64,000 nt of DNA from Chionoecetes opilio. Lineage: Eukaryota; Arthropoda; Malacostraca; Decapoda; Majidae. The stretch's first letter is position 1, and each line of letters opens with the position of its first letter. Shown here in pieces: positions 23,036-35,640 of the stretch. Where the stretch lies: contig JACEEZ010002765.1 in the NCBI GenBank assembly GCA_016584305.1, positions 624,458 through 688,457 on the forward strand, given 5' to 3'. Position numbers and translations under genes: made by a program. The notes under the pieces are model-generated. The model was not told where the DNA came from, did not search any database, and saw nothing but the letters and a program-made list of their open reading frames with translations.

Positions 23036-23935
23036 CTTGCCTCCCTCCTGCCTTCCCTCCATCCTCCATCCTTCCTCTCCTCCTTCCCTTCCTCCTTCCC
23101 TCCATCCTTCCTCTCCTCCTTCTCCTTTCCTCCATCCTTCCTCCATATCTTCTCTCCTGCCTTCCTTCCCTTCCTCCTTCCTCCATCTTTCCCTCCATCC
23201 TTCCCTCCATCCTTCCCTCCATCCTTCCTCTCCTCCTTCCCCCCATCCTTCCTCTCCTCCTTCCCTCCATCTTTCCCTCCATCCTTCCCTCCATCCTTCC
23301 TCCATCCTTCCCTCCATCCTTCCCTCCATCCTTCCTCTCTTCCTTCCTCCATCCTTCCCTCCATCCTTCCCTCCATCCTTCCCTCCATCCTTCCTCTCTT
23401 CCTCCATCCTTCCTCCATCCATCCTTCCCTCCATCCTTCCTCCTCTCCTCCTTCCTCCATCCTTCTCCCTCCATCCTTCCTCTCCCATCCTTCCCTCCAT
23501 CCTTCCCTCCATCCTTCCCTCCATCTTCCTCCCTCCTCTCTCCTCCATCCTTCCCTCCTCCTTCCTCCATCCTTCCCTCCATCCTTCCCTCCATCTTCCT
23601 CTCCTCCTTCCCTCCATCCTCTCCCTTCCTCCATCCTTCCCTCCTCTCTCCATCCTTCCCTCCATCCTTCCTCCATCTTCTTCCTTCCCTCCATCCTTCC
23701 CTCCATCCTTCCCTCCATCTTCCCTCCATCCTTCCCTCCATCCTTCCCTCCATCCTTCCCTCCATCCTTCCCTCCTCACTTCCCTCCATCTTCCCTCCAT
23801 CCTTCCCTCCATCTTCCCTCCATCCTTCCTTCTCCCTTCCTTCCTCCATCCTTCCTCTCCTCCTTCCCTCCATCTTTCCCTCCATCCTTCCCTCCATCCT
23901 TCCCTCCATCCTTCCCTTCCTCCTTCCCTCCATCC
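23036..23935. repeat. 12-bp minisatellite TCCTTCCCTCCA, ~900 bp
   Basis: Imperfect repeats of TCCTTCCCTCCA. Because 12 is a multiple of 3, several very long Pro/Ser/Leu or Glu/Gly/Arg frames stay open on both strands; none is a gene. Confidence 0.95.
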
Positions 23936-24141
23936 TATCTCCTATCCACCTCCTGGAACCATGGTCAACATTATTTCTAACACTACAATTTACCACTTTA
24001 TACAGTTACTACTATTTTATGTCCGTTCATATCCTCCTACGATTAATTGTAATGAATCTAATTCATCATATCGTTCATTTTTTTCCATTTTGCAGTATTC
24101 AGGTTAACTCTATTTAGATTTTCTTCTTAATTTGTATGATA

Positions 24142-24357
24142 TTAACCCCTTCACGCCCAGAATGTTCCTTTGCTATATAAAATCGTCTGTTTTTAGCCAT
24201 AAGATTACAAAAAGCAACTTAATATACTACAGTACGTAGCTAGTGGACAAGGATACTAAACAGGTCATATCTATAAAATACTGCTTAGGTTCACTAAAAA
24301 TCGTCTAATGGCTCCCAAATTACAATGGAAATTACGTTCTGGGCCTCAAGGGGTAAA
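24142..24357 (-). mobile_element. TTAA-target MITE, copy 4
   Basis: Inverse orientation: TTAA, CCCCTTCACGCCCAGAATG to ACGTTCTGGGCCTCAAGGGG. Confidence 0.9.
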
Positions 24358-24574
24358 ATGTTTCTCCTATTACAGTAGTTTTTTGGAGTTTTTTTTTTAC
24401 ATATATGCACATTTTCCTTCAATTATTAATCTTTCTATCAATAATTTTCCTTATTCACATGTTCCCCTTCAGTACATTTCAGACTTATTCATTGTATTTC
24501 CCTCTTCCGCCCTTTCATTATTCATTTTTAAGCGGGCACACCTTTCTACTGTCCTTCACCTTCACTCCTTTACC

Positions 24575-25545
24575 CGTCATTCAATGTTCTAAATGCCTTT
24601 ATCCTTCATTCAATGTTCTAAATTCCTTTATCCCTCATTCAATGTTCTAAATTCCTTTATCCTTCATTCAATGTTCTAAATTCCTTTATCCTTCATTCAA
24701 TGTTCTAAATTCCTTTATCCTTCATTCAATGTTCTAAATTCCTTTATCCCTCATTCAATGTTCTAAATTCCTTTATCCCTCATTCAATGTTCTAAATTCT
24801 TTATCCCCATTCAATGTTCTAAATCCTTTATCCTTCATTCAATGTTCTAATTCCTTTTCCCTCATTCAATGTTCTAAATTCCTTATCCCTCATTCATGTT
24901 AAATTCTTATCCTTCATTCAATGTTCTAAATTCCTTATCCTTCATTCAATGTTCTAAATTCCTTTATCCTTCATTCAAGTTCTAATTCCTTTATCCTTCA
25001 TTCAATGTTCTAAATGCTTTTCCTTCATTCAATGTTCAATTCCTTATCCCTCATTCAATGTTCTAATTCCTTTATCCTTCATCAATGTTCTAAATTCCTT
25101 TATCCTTCATTCAATGTTCTAATTCCTTTATCCTCATTCAATGTTCTAAATTCCTTTATCCTCATTCATGTTCTAAATTCCTTTATCCCTCATTCAATGT
25201 TCTAAATTCCTTATCCCTCATTCAAGTTCTAAATTCCTTTATCCTTCATTCAATGTTCTAATTCCTTTATCCTCATTCAATGTTCTAATTCCTTTATCCT
25301 TCATTCATGTTCTAATTCCTTTATCCTTCATTCATGTTCTAATTCCTTTATCCCTCATTCAATGTTCTAAATTCCTTTATCCTTCATTCAATGTTCTAAA
25401 TTCCTTATCCTTCATTCATGTTCTAAATTCCTTTATCCTTCATTCAATGTTCTAAATTCCTTATCCTCATTCAATGTCTAATTCCTTATCCTTCATTCAA
25501 GGTTCTAAAATTTCTATATCCTTCATTCAATGTTCAAAATTTTCC
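24575..25545. repeat. 29-bp minisatellite, ~35 copies
   Basis: The unit CATTCAATGTTCTAAATTCC plus TTTATCCTT repeats with many 1-bp deletions. Confidence 0.95.
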
Positions 25546-25799
25546 TTTTCGTGTCGCTACATCGTTACCTCCTTCACCTAGCAAACCCCCCCCCCCTTGT
25601 CCTCTTCGCCTCCCCAGCCTCTCTGCCCCGCTCTCTGACTTATCTAAACATGTCAGGAGAAAATTGCTCCAATAACCTGAGCTGAAAGAGCCGCTTACCC
25701 GCTTAATTGCTTTTTTGCCCGGAGAGCGCCACGTCGCCCTTCATTTGTTCTAACTTAAGGTGGGTGTCCCGAGCCCTGCATACGACCCTGGCTTTGGCG

Positions 25800-26290
25800 A
25801 CGTCCTCTACCTGGCCTCCTCCTCCTCCTCTCCTCCTCCTCCTCATTCCCTTTCATCTTTCCTTTCTCCTTCCGCCCTTCATTCCTTCCTTCTTCTCCTC
25901 CTTACATGTTTCCTTCCTTCTTTCCTTCCTTCATTCATTCCTTCCTTCTTCTCTTTCAGTTTCCTGTCCTCCTCCACCTCCTCCTCATTCCCTTTCATGT
26001 TTAGTTTCTCCTTCTGCCAATCATTCCTTCCTTCCTTCTCCTCCTTCCATGCTTCCTTCCTTCATTCCTTTCTTTCTTCCATCCCTCCTTCGTCTCCTTT
26101 CTTTTCACCTTCTTTTCATCTTTCCTTTCTCCTTCCGTCCTTCCTTCCTTCCTTCTCCTCCTTATATGTTTCTTTCCCTCATTCCTTTCTTTCTTCCATC
26201 CCTCCTTCGCCTTCTTTCTTTTTTCCTTCCTTATGTCTTTTTTTCTTCTTCCTTTCCCTTTTATTCTTCTATCTTTTCCTACTCCAAAGC
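25800..26290. repeat. TTCC/TCC pyrimidine-rich low-complexity tract
   Basis: Irregular TTCCTTCCTTC and CCTCCTCCT runs with spurious Ser/Phe/Pro frames. Confidence 0.85.
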
Positions 26291-26439
26291 ATCACCATCG
26301 CAGAATTAATCCTATATGTAATAAAAATGAAATAAACTATACTGGATAATTATCTAGTGTTTCTTTATGGGTTGTTATCCTCTTTATGGTAAAAATATTG
26401 TATCACGAATCTGTTCCTGATCACTTGATGCATTTAATG

Positions 26440-26780
26440 AGATAAATAAAATGAATAGGGGATAAATATATAATAAATAGTATAATGAATAATATAGTAT
26501 AATAGATGGCATAATAAACATAAATAGATAATAGGTAATAGATAAAACATATAAATTGGATTGGATGTTATTGGATGAAAAAATAATGAGGAAAATATAA
26601 TGAATAGGTGAAAAATAGATAATTAATAGTATAATATAAAATATAGTAATAGATAATATAATAAATAGTAATATATAATAGATCATAAATAAGGCACATA
26701 AATATGAGACAGTATAATAAATGGTACAGTAATATAAATAGTAATAGACGATAGATGATAATTAAAACATATAAATAGCG
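26440..26780. repeat. AT-rich degenerate ATAATAGATAA repeats
   Basis: Low-complexity A/T/G words. The Ile/Tyr-rich minus-strand frames are artefacts. Confidence 0.75.
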
Positions 26781-26795
26781 ACACATGAACACTTA

Positions 26796-27052
26796 CCGTA
26801 GATAACACTATAGTCGCCAATCACTTGCCACTGCACTAATGTCGCCAGGCACAATATATTACGAATTTTAGCATCACTACAGACTTTTATGTGCCATTGA
26901 AGACATGTAGTGTGATGTACATAATATAAACTACTGTGTATGCGTCTTCAGTGGCACATGCAAATCAGTAGTGATGCTAAAATTCGTAATATATTGTGCC
27001 TGGCGACATTAGTGCAGTGGCGAGTGACTGGCGACTATAGTGTTATCTACGG
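26796..27052. mobile_element. CCGTAG-family palindromic MITE, best-preserved copy
   Basis: Starts CCGTAGATAACACTATAGTC and ends with its inverse, flanked by TA on both sides (CTTA at left, TAGC at right). The arms are about 115 bp and near-perfect: GTCGCCAGGCACAATATATT mirrors AATATATTGTGCCTGGCGAC. Total 257 bp, noncoding. Confidence 0.92.
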
Positions 27053-27529
27053 TAGCAACAACCTCAACAACACATATCTCTTTTAGGTATAAAGTCTAAG
27101 TTATAGTTCAGTTCAGTTCAGTTAAGTTTTCAGTTATAGTCCTTCCTCCATTTCAGGACATTCCCATCCAGTCCTCCTTCGTATTCCAGTGTCCACAACA
27201 ATTTTTTATGGGGTATCTTATCAAATGCTTTCTTCAGATCCAAGTAAGCCCAATCCACCCATCCATTTTTTTATTGTACTGTAATTCACATACAAACACC
27301 ACCAATAGCAACCTGCATGAAGCGTAAGCCAAAGTCTTAGCAACACGTCGGGAGGCGGGCGTGTTTTTCCGTCCCGTTAACACCCAACGTTGTTAGCGAC
27401 TCATATTAAAGTGAAGCAAACTTAGAAAGAATGGTTAATTTTCTCCCACTCATTCCCGTATTAGACGATTAGCAGCACTCAGAATTTTTACGTAGGTCAT
27501 TTGTGGAGATTAATAGCGTTTTATGACGG

Positions 27530-28180
27530 TACGGGAAGGAGGGTAGAGGGGAGGGGAGGGGAAGGGAGGGTAAGAGAGGGGACTGAAGATAGGGAAGGAA
27601 GGGGAAGGAAGGGTAAGGAGGCGACTGAAGATAGGGAAGGAAGGGGAAGGGAGGCGATGAAGATAGCGGAAGGAAGGGGAAGGAAGGGGAAGGAAGGGGA
27701 TGAAGGGAGAAGGAAGGAAGGAAGGGGGACTGAAGGGGAAGGGAAGGGCGACTGAAGATAGGGGAAGGAAGGGGAAGGGAGGGGACTGAAGGGGAAGGAA
27801 GGGAGGAGAAGGAAGGGGAAGGAAGGGGAGACGAGGGGAAGGAAGGGGAAGGAAGGAAGGGGAAGGGAGGAGAAGGAAGGGGAAGGAAGGAAGGAAGGGA
27901 GGAGAAGGAAGGGGAAGGAAGGAGGACGAGGGGAAGGAAGGGGAAGGAAGAAGGGGAAGGGAGGAGAAGGAAGGGGAAGGAAGGGGAGACGAGGGGAAGG
28001 AAGGGGAAGGAAGGAAGGGGAAGGGAGGAGAAGGAAGGGGAAGGAAGGGGAGACGAGGGGAAGGAAGGGGAAGGAAGGAGAGGGGAGGGAAGGGGAAGGA
28101 AGGAAGGGGATGGGAGGGGAGGGAAGGGAGACGAGGGGAAGGGAAGGAAGGAAGGGGAAGGAAGGGAGACGAGGGGACTG
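27530..28180. repeat. GGAAGGAAGGG purine-rich minisatellite
   Basis: About 650 bp of GGGGAAGGAAGGGGAAGG-type repeats with GACTGAAGATAGG and GAGACGAGG variants. Strong purine strand asymmetry. Confidence 0.93.
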
Positions 28181-28183
28181 AGG

Positions 28184-28455
28184 ATAATGAGATGAAAAAG
28201 GAAATTATGAAGAAAAAAAAACACGTTGTAAGAAGAGACGATAAAAAAGCTAATAATTAATTGATACATAATCGTTTCTTTACTTAATCGTTTCACTACT
28301 ACATACATTAATCGCAATTTATATAGAGATAGATAAGGAAGGGAAGGAAGATAATGAGATGATAAAGGAAACTATGATAAAAAGACACGTAGTAGTAAGA
28401 AAAACAGAGACGATGAAAAAGATAATAATTCATTGATACATAATCGCTGTTTTCC
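28184..28455. repeat. tandem duplication, two ~150-bp copies
   Basis: GATAATGAGATG...GACGAT...TAATTGATACATAATCG at 28184-28272 recurs at 28349-28447. The second copy is interrupted by TTAA MITE copy 5; the first continues uninterrupted through ATTAATCGCAATTTATAT (28307-28324). Confidence 0.8.
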
Positions 28456-28666
28456 TTAACCCCTTCACGCCCAGATCTTTCCTTTGTTATATGAAATCGT
28501 CTGTTGTTAGCCATAAAATTACGAAAAGTAACTAAATATACCAAATAAGTTAGTCGACAAGGATACTAAACAGGTCATATCTATAAAACATTGCTTATAT
28601 TCAATAAAATCGTCTAATGGTACCCAAATTACAATGAAAATAACGTTCTGGGCCTCAAGGGATTAA
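28456..28666 (-). mobile_element. TTAA-target MITE, copy 5
   Basis: Perfect TTAA on both sides. Left end CCCCTTCACGCCCAGATC, right end ACGTTCTGGGCCTCAAGGG. The right flank TTAATCGCAATTTATAT equals the unoccupied site at 28308-28324. Confidence 0.93.
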
Positions 28667-28918
28667 TCGCAATTTATATGATGTCATTAGTTATCACCAT
28701 CACCAGTACCGCCATTGAGGTCAAACAACACAGTCACATACGCCCCTCTGGTCCTGGGTTCGAGCCCCGCGGACAGCTGTTTACTCTCCGCCCTCCTAGT
28801 TCACCAGCGCTTTTTAATTTCACCTTCCGCACTTGTCTCGATAATTAGATTGCAAGTCCCCGCCGCGAGGTGTTCTGTCGCCATCTGTTGTTTGTTGTGG
28901 CTGGAGGGTGAACACGGG

Positions 28919-28977
<59 letters not shown>

Positions 28978-29024
28978 CCATTACTATAGGATGTGAGATG
29001 ATTAAGAAAGAGAGAGAGGCCTAC

Positions 29025-29097
<73 letters not shown>
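28919..29097. repeat. two (GA)n microsatellites
   Basis: Pure GA runs at 28920-28973 and 29029-29097, separated by about 55 bp of partly GA-rich sequence. Confidence 0.95.
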
Positions 29098-29101
<4 letters not shown>

Positions 29102-29387
29102 TAATAATATCTACTCACTCTTTATGCATTAACACTCGCGGAGATCACTGTTTTCTTCTATTCTATCAGTAAACAAGTATCAAGGATTTCCATATGACTC
29201 TGATTTCACATGTATTTCACTAATGCCCTTGACTTAGGAAGGAAACTCGCCGGAACCTCTTCTTCTTCTTCTTGTGACCTCTTTCGCTTAGGATCGCTTC
29301 GTAGGTCCTCACTGACGCCAAGCTTCTTATAGATCTTGACTTTGCTTGTTTCGGCTTCGTATCAATGCTTCAAAACACACACACAGA

Positions 29388-29441
29388 GAGAGAGAGAGGG
29401 AGATGAGATGAGAGAGACGAGAGATGCTCAGAGAGAGAGAG

Positions 29442-29518
<77 letters not shown>

Positions 29519-29570
29519 GGAGAGACGCAGAGAGAGAGAGAGAAAGAGAGCAGAGAGATGAGCTAGAGAG
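29388..29570. repeat. interrupted (GA)n microsatellite
   Basis: GA repeats with GATGAG, CGAG and CAGAG interruptions. The following 29580-30330 shows a purine-rich stretch (29865-30020) and no supported gene. Confidence 0.92.
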
Positions 29571-30337
29571 CGAGTCAAGACGAGAGAGTGACTCTACCTT
29601 TGACGTCAAATAGATTAACAAAAGCTTAGATTTCTGTTCACCAATGTTCTCTCCCCCTTTTCTCCCCAACCTCATCACAACCCTCCTCTCTCCCTTCCCT
29701 CCCTCCCCTTGACACCTCCCCCTCCCCCCTTAGCACACCCCAGGGAGCAATCTTTGAGCCTCTCTGTTCTCATCAAAATTCAATCAAATTTTATTGCATC
29801 ATTTTCAGGCGCAAGCTTCGTCCTAATTATGTTACTTTTACAATAAATGAAGGTTCTTAGAAGGGAGGCAAGACGACGGAGAAGATGAGGCTTGGAGGAA
29901 AGGGAGGAAGAGGGGAGTGAGGGAAGGGAGGACGAGGGGAGTGAGGGAAGAGGATGCATGAGGGACTAAAGGAAGGGTAAACAAAACGGGAGGGTAAGGG
30001 AGGGTAAAGGGAGGTAAAGGGGAAAATTGGTAATACACAAACCGATGAATACCTAATAACGGAGAGCGACAATAATAAATCCTGGGTGACGTTCAAATCA
30101 CAAAGGAGACAAAGCAGCGTCTTAAAAAAAGGAGAAATGTGTGCGGAAAATTTGCAGGTAATTTCTTCACTTATTCATTCATTGAAATTCATAAAGTTAA
30201 ACAAAAGGCAGACGCAATTTTAAGAAGTTTGCTTAGAACTCAATCAAACAAAATGAAACTTATGCTATCAAAATGATAATATCCAGCAGGAACACACAAC
30301 AATCTGCGGCCCGACACAGCAACATACGTGGTGAGCA

Positions 30338-30554
30338 TTAACCCCTTCACGCCCAGATCTTCCCTTTGCTATATAAAATCGTCTGTTGTTAGCCATAAAA
30401 TTACGAAAAGTAGCTGAATATACCAAATTAGTTAGTCGATAAGGATACTAAACAGGTCATATCTATAAAATATTGCTTATATGCACTAAAAATCGTTTAA
30501 TGGTACCCAAATTACAATGGAAATTACGTTCTGGGTCTCAATTTAAGGGGTTAA
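30338..30554 (-). mobile_element. TTAA-target MITE, copy 6
   Basis: TTAA at both ends; the right end has a small ATTT insertion before AAGGGGTTAA. Confidence 0.9.
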
Positions 30555-31693
30555 GATCTTGGGTAACATAACAGCCAATAAGCGCCGTGTTGTGCCTCGA
30601 AAGGGCGGGATAGATGTGTGTACTGTAATACATCCTTCTCGTAAGATCATGTTTGTTGGAAAGGCTTCGGGCTTTATGGCTATCAACTACACCAGGGTTA
30701 TTAAGCCAGATAGTCAAACATTTGTGCACTTATATCCTTTTTTGGCGCCCAGAATGCGGGCGCCAACCGGAGCTTATATATGGGTACTACACTGTACCTA
30801 TTTCAGTTCTATATTATTGGTAGGCCTTCGAGCAGGCTACCGTAAAGATACCTTGCCATAAGGGTATCGTGGCCGCCCCGGGAATTGAACCTGGGCCTTC
30901 TCATCATGTTTGTTTATGAACATATTACATTTACATTGAACTTTTTTTTTAAGAACTGGCCAAGGGCACAACAAAAATGGGTAACACAAGGCCCGCTTGA
31001 AATGTATGTCCATTATATTCTGTACATGCTATAGAAATATCAGACATTTATAGGTTTTCCCGATCTTTCTATGTTACTCTTGAAGGACATCTAGAAGACT
31101 CGTCCAAGAAGAATTATTCCTTGAGGCCTTTTGGTGCTTATAATGAAGGCAGGAGTTCGATTCTATGCATACTTTTAGTAAAGACTATTCCCAAACGAGA
31201 TTGGCCCAATACCCACCTTTAGAAATATCTTCTGTCTGTGTTATGTGGGGACTGGCCACGATTGCGGACCTTTGTTATTTTTATTTATATTGCATACTGT
31301 TTTTCTGCCCCTGGCCAGCCCCATATAATGCCAACAAAAATGCCTCTGCCTCTTAGAATAGTAAAGGGCACTGCAAAGATACATAACATTTCTTTATTAT
31401 TATCAACCAATTGAAGAAATATGTACGTACGTACAGTAAGCTGCATTTGCGTAAGAGTCTATTCAAGAAAGCCTATGATCATAATGTAGAATTGGTGAAC
31501 CTATTACAGTGAAAAAGACGTTTCCAATAGGCACCAGGCTAGATACGCATAATGTGTGTCAAGAAGCTCATTTTCCAAGCCTTCTCCTCCACACACTCCT
31601 GCAGGCCAGTGCCGTGTAGCTAAACGACAATATTCGTTTCAATCACAAAACATATATGCATTATTCTATTTTACTGGCTAGTCTTTCAAACGC
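30555..31693. other. intergenic; SINE-like B box near 30870-30905
   Basis: A minus-strand CAGGTTCAATTCCC suggests a tRNA-derived remnant. Otherwise no feature I can support; the 100-residue plus frame from 30559 has no recognisable motif. Confidence 0.4.
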
Positions 31694-31701
31694 AACAGTA
31701 G

Positions 31702-31947
31702 CAGTGGCGTAGTTACTGGGGGGGGCATGTGCCCCCACGTGATAATCTGGTGGCCCCCCTTCCCCCCACTAGCCATGCATGACTGCCGTTTTCTGTATGC
31801 TCTACTACCCACCACTGATCTGAGCTTAGAATTTGCCCTTATACCCTTCTATGTGGCATCAGAATGCCCTTGAGCTCTGCTTGCCTAGTGCCCCCCCCCC
31901 ACCCCAGGTGCCCCATTGATAGATACCTATATATAACTATGCCAGTG
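31702..31947. mobile_element. hAT-like MITE, 246 bp
   Basis: Ends CAGTGGCGTAGTTA and TAACTATGCCAGTG are inverted repeats. The flanks AACAGTAG (31694-31701) and AACAGTAA (31948-31955) form an 8-bp target duplication with one mismatch, diagnostic of hAT. The interior has opposed GGGGGGCATGTGCCCCC-type blocks. Confidence 0.88.
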
Positions 31948-32367
31948 AACAGTAAAGAGGACAATAATGGAAGCATAGTACTAATACAAAACAGTTTTTA
32001 AGCCTCACAGGAGCCTATGAGGCTAAAAGCCTCATCACAGTAGCACATAGGGTAAAGGACAGCGGTAAAGATTAGTTTTATCGCCCCTGCCATAACTCGA
32101 TTACTACCTTATAAAGGACTAAACTTTTGTCATGAACGCCTTCTATACTAACCTTCAGACCTCTTCTCAAACTGTTCCTTTGGTCAAAATCACGGACAAA
32201 TATGATCTAATAAGAGTAAATGAGGTGCTGCTCCGCCGTCGCCATCAGCGCAGTCTAGACCGCGGGTCCGGCGCCTCTCCCATTCTCAAGCTCTCCCTCA
32301 CAGACAGCAGCGAGGGTAGGTTTAACCTAACCTAGCCTGGCTGCTGTACGTGAGGGAGGGCTTGGCC

Positions 32368-32879
32368 CGCTGTAGAGCTAATAGAGTATTAGGATTCATT
32401 ACCAGAAGTGTTAAAAGTAGAAGTGCGGAAGTTATTCTAAAGCTTTATCTGGCTCTAGTCAGGCCTCACCTAGACTATGCGGTTCAGTTTTGGTCTCCAT
32501 ATCACAGGATGGATATAACCTTGTTAGAAACAGTGCAGAGAAGGATGACCAAAATGATACAAGGGATGCGTAACTTTAGTTATGAGAAGAGATTAAAGTT
32601 ATTAAAATTACACTCACTCGAGAGACGCAGAGTAAGGGGCGATCTGTTTTTAAGTGGATAAAGGGATTTAATAAAGGAGAGGTAGGAAAAGTTCTTACGG
32701 CTTTTAACCAGGGTAGAACAAGAAGTAACGGATTCAAGCTGGAAAAGCGTAGATTTAGAAAGGAAATAGGGAAAAACTGGTTCACAAATAGGGTGGTGAA
32801 TGAGTGGAATGGTCTCAGTAGACAGGTAGTTAGTGCGGAGTCATTAGGGAGCTTTAAAGAGGGGCTGGATAGGTTCATG
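32368..32879 (+). mobile_element. LINE pol C-terminal half (TTCTTATG family), part 1
   Basis: Encodes ANRVLGFITRSV, LYLALVRPHLDYAVQFWSPY, VQRRMTKMIQGMRNFSYEKRL and LERRRVRGDL, the post-RT region of CR1-like LINEs, then the RTRSNGFKLEKRRF block after a frameshift. The element is interrupted by the LTR at 32880 and resumes at 33854. Confidence 0.88.
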
Positions 32880-33853
32880 TGTGGTGCCCACATTGAATGT
32901 GTGCTCCACAGTCCTGGTTACTCTGCTGCCACCACCCACATTAAGTGGGGAAAAAAATATAAATGAATAAAAATAAAGAGATGAGAAAATAAGAAAGTAC
33001 TGGTTGGATCTAAATAATAATTCGTTAATAAATCAGGCTTAATATATTTGTCACTTTGCTGTATCACTTTCTAACTTGTATACATTCACAAGTTGTCTTA
33101 ATTCTAAGTCTTCTTATCCCCTAACGATACGCACGCGTAGTGCTCAAGTCGGTATGCTATCCTAATGTAGTTTGTTATCTCTTGTTAACTTCAGTCGTAC
33201 TGTTATCTCTGCTAACGATACGCACACAGTGCTCAAGTCGTTATCCTAACGTAGTTTGCTATCTCTGGTAACTTCAGTCGCACTGTTACCACATCAACGA
33301 TATGCACACTTAGTGCTCAAGTCGTTATCCTATACTAATGTAGTCTATCACACTTCCAAAGTTTCCCTCTCACTCTTTTTATGTTCCCTCCTCTCTCCTT
33401 GGCCTGACACGGCTGGCTGTAATACGCTGTAGTTTCACCCACTGCTAATTCGGGACCGCCTGGCCACCAGGTCCACCAACGGCTCCTACCTTGGGACCCT
33501 AGGTAACATATTTCATTAGTCCTTATGTCAACAAAAGGAATCACCAGTAAATCACACCTACATCTCTACCCTATAAACCTTCTCTTACATACCTTTTCCA
33601 AGGGAGAGAATATCACCTCCCCACAGGCGACTTAACTCAGCGAGCGTCTGGCTGCTTCTAATGCTATCATGACGTTAAACTCCCCTTCTCACTTCGCTTC
33701 GATACGTGGTCAACTGCCACTGGTCGGAAATATAACCCTCTCTCACTAACCAGTGATTCAGGACTGAGGAGTGGAGGAAAATTACTCGTTAGCTAATTGA
33801 TAATTATAAGTTATTTCATCTTTTCCCCTATTAATGTAATTTCCCGCGTTACA
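32880..33853 (-). mobile_element. solo LTR inserted in a LINE, CATG target duplication
   Basis: On the minus strand the 974-bp insert begins TGTAACGCGGG and ends GGGCACCACA (TG...CA), flanked by CATG on both sides (32876-32879 and 33854-33857). The LINE continues across the gap exactly as in other copies (TTCATGGATG). It contains three ~95-bp subrepeats (33120-33350) sharing ACGATACGCAC and GTGCTCAAGTCG. A related sequence is at about 60975-61870. Confidence 0.8.
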
Positions 33854-33970
33854 CATGGATGGGGATGAAAGGTGGATGTAGGTAGTGTTAGGTGACAGGA
33901 ACTACCACGTGTAGGCCTCGCGGCCTCTTGTAGCTTCCTTATTTTCTTATGTTCTTATGTTCTTATGTCT
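33854..33970 (+). mobile_element. LINE 3' UTR and tail, part 2
   Basis: Continuation of the LINE from 32879: GGATGGGGATGAAAGGTGG through CTCTTGTAGCTTCCTTATT to three TTCTTATG units. Confidence 0.92.
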
Positions 33971-35425
33971 CTGACTGTGCTGATGACGACGGCGGAGCAG
34001 CACTGTATTTATTCTTAGTAGATAATTTTTGTCCGTGATTTTGAACAAAGTAACAGCTTGCCAAGAGGTTTGAAGGTTAGTAACAGTCGTGTATGGCAAA
34101 AAATTAGTCCTTCATAAGGTAGTAATTAAGCGAGATATAGCCGATAGGTAGGGGCGATAAAACGAATCTTAACTTAACCAGGACAGCTACCGTGCAGTAA
34201 TGAAGCAGACAAGTGTAGGCAGTCTTTAAAGCACATAATTACCTATAGAGCAGTGTTCACCATGTCCCAGCAGCCTTGAGGCACGCAATATAGGCCAGTG
34301 TTCCCCGTCCCACGAATCCACAGCCTAAAATGCACACGTCTCCCCTGGAAAGAAAACGGCTTTTCAAGGCGGACCCAGGCAAGGCCACAGCCCTCCTTAT
34401 AACAGCATCAATAACCATTACTTGAGCTAACAACAGCATTTTATCATAGATTTTCAAACTACGAAATACGATACTTATGATAGGAGCCAAAAAGGGGATA
34501 GATTATTAGTAATGAGAAAAGAACAGATACAATGATGAAATGTATAAAGATATATATTTTTCACATAAAAAGAATTAAGTTATATATTTTTAAATGATAA
34601 ATTACAGTGTATATAATGAGTGATTATTGCAGGCTAAGTAATGGTTGTGTTGAAGGATAGTATTGGTAATGGCCGAGACGAGGCATCCTTCCCCAGCCCG
34701 TTTCACCTCCAGCCCATTTCTCTCTCAATACGGTATGAAGCCTTTATTTAACACACACACACACTGCACACACATTAAACAACCATCAGCCATTAATTAA
34801 AACAGTGACAACCATTAGATAGAGTGCAAATAATGATGTATAGGCAGTGAACAGCATCCATTATTATTATTACTATTAGATATGTTTGATTATGAGTCAT
34901 ATGGTGTTTGTTGTGGGTGTCCATTGATGGGTGGTCATTTATAAGGGGGTGAGGGGTGTTGGGGTGTCTGGGGAGGGGTGATGGTGGGGTGTTGGGGAGA
35001 TGACAGCGTAGGGGGGCATCTTTAGGGGGCGTCCCAGCATCCCTTCATTACCAGGGGGGATGCGTCCAGGCAGGGTCTGAGGGAATATTACTCTAGGGTC
35101 ATGATGGTAGTTAGTGCAGCCCGCAGTGTGCTGCTGTAACACTGCCCGGCATTGACGCAAGTCTGGCTCCATGGTTTATGGAATTCTCGCCGAAACACCA
35201 ACCGAGAACTCTCGCCGACGTAGAAATGTTAACCTAACCTGAACATTGGCACCTAACCTGACTGGTCAAGCTATTGCTAGTATTTCATCCCTGAAAGCAG
35301 AAACACGGGTAAAACCTGATTAAATGTTTATATTGGGGCCTGTAATATCAAGAATTGGAACACTCGCCGACGGAGGCGAAATTTCCGATCGGGTTAATCC
35401 GATCGGGACGAGGACTTCGCGGTCG
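33971..35425. other. intergenic, no supported feature
   Basis: AT-rich DNA with a short CA run at 34750 and GGGGTG-rich sequence around 34945-35000. No gene supported. Confidence 0.4.
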
Positions 35426-35640
35426 TTTTCAAAGACACCGACTAATTTTTCCTAGCCTAAAATAGGTGCTTTTTGTAATGGGGATAGTTTTATTTTCTAG
35501 CAACCCATAGTTTAAAAAAAAAAAAATAATAATAATAATTCATCACCGAATTTTATTGTCGCCGTTTCCATTAAAAACACTATCTCCATCAGAAAAACCA
35601 CTAAAACTTTGCCGGGAAAAATTAGTCAGGGTCTCAGATA
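35426..35640. mobile_element. foldback MITE
   Basis: CCGACTAATTTTTCC and GGTGCTTTTTGTAATGGGG pair with downstream GGAAAAATTAGTCAGGG and CCATCAGAAAAACCAC. The centre is an A-rich (AAT)n run. No clear target duplication. Confidence 0.65.

Noticed and set aside
22667..24117. Open frames of 250-437 residues on both strands (Pro/Ser/Leu or Glu/Gly/Arg-rich)
   Set aside because: They translate a 12-bp TCCTTCCCTCCA repeat in every frame; no start context, introns or non-repeat domain.
30559..30861. 100-residue plus-strand frame
   Set aside because: No domain, no splice context and overlap with SINE-like sequence at its end.
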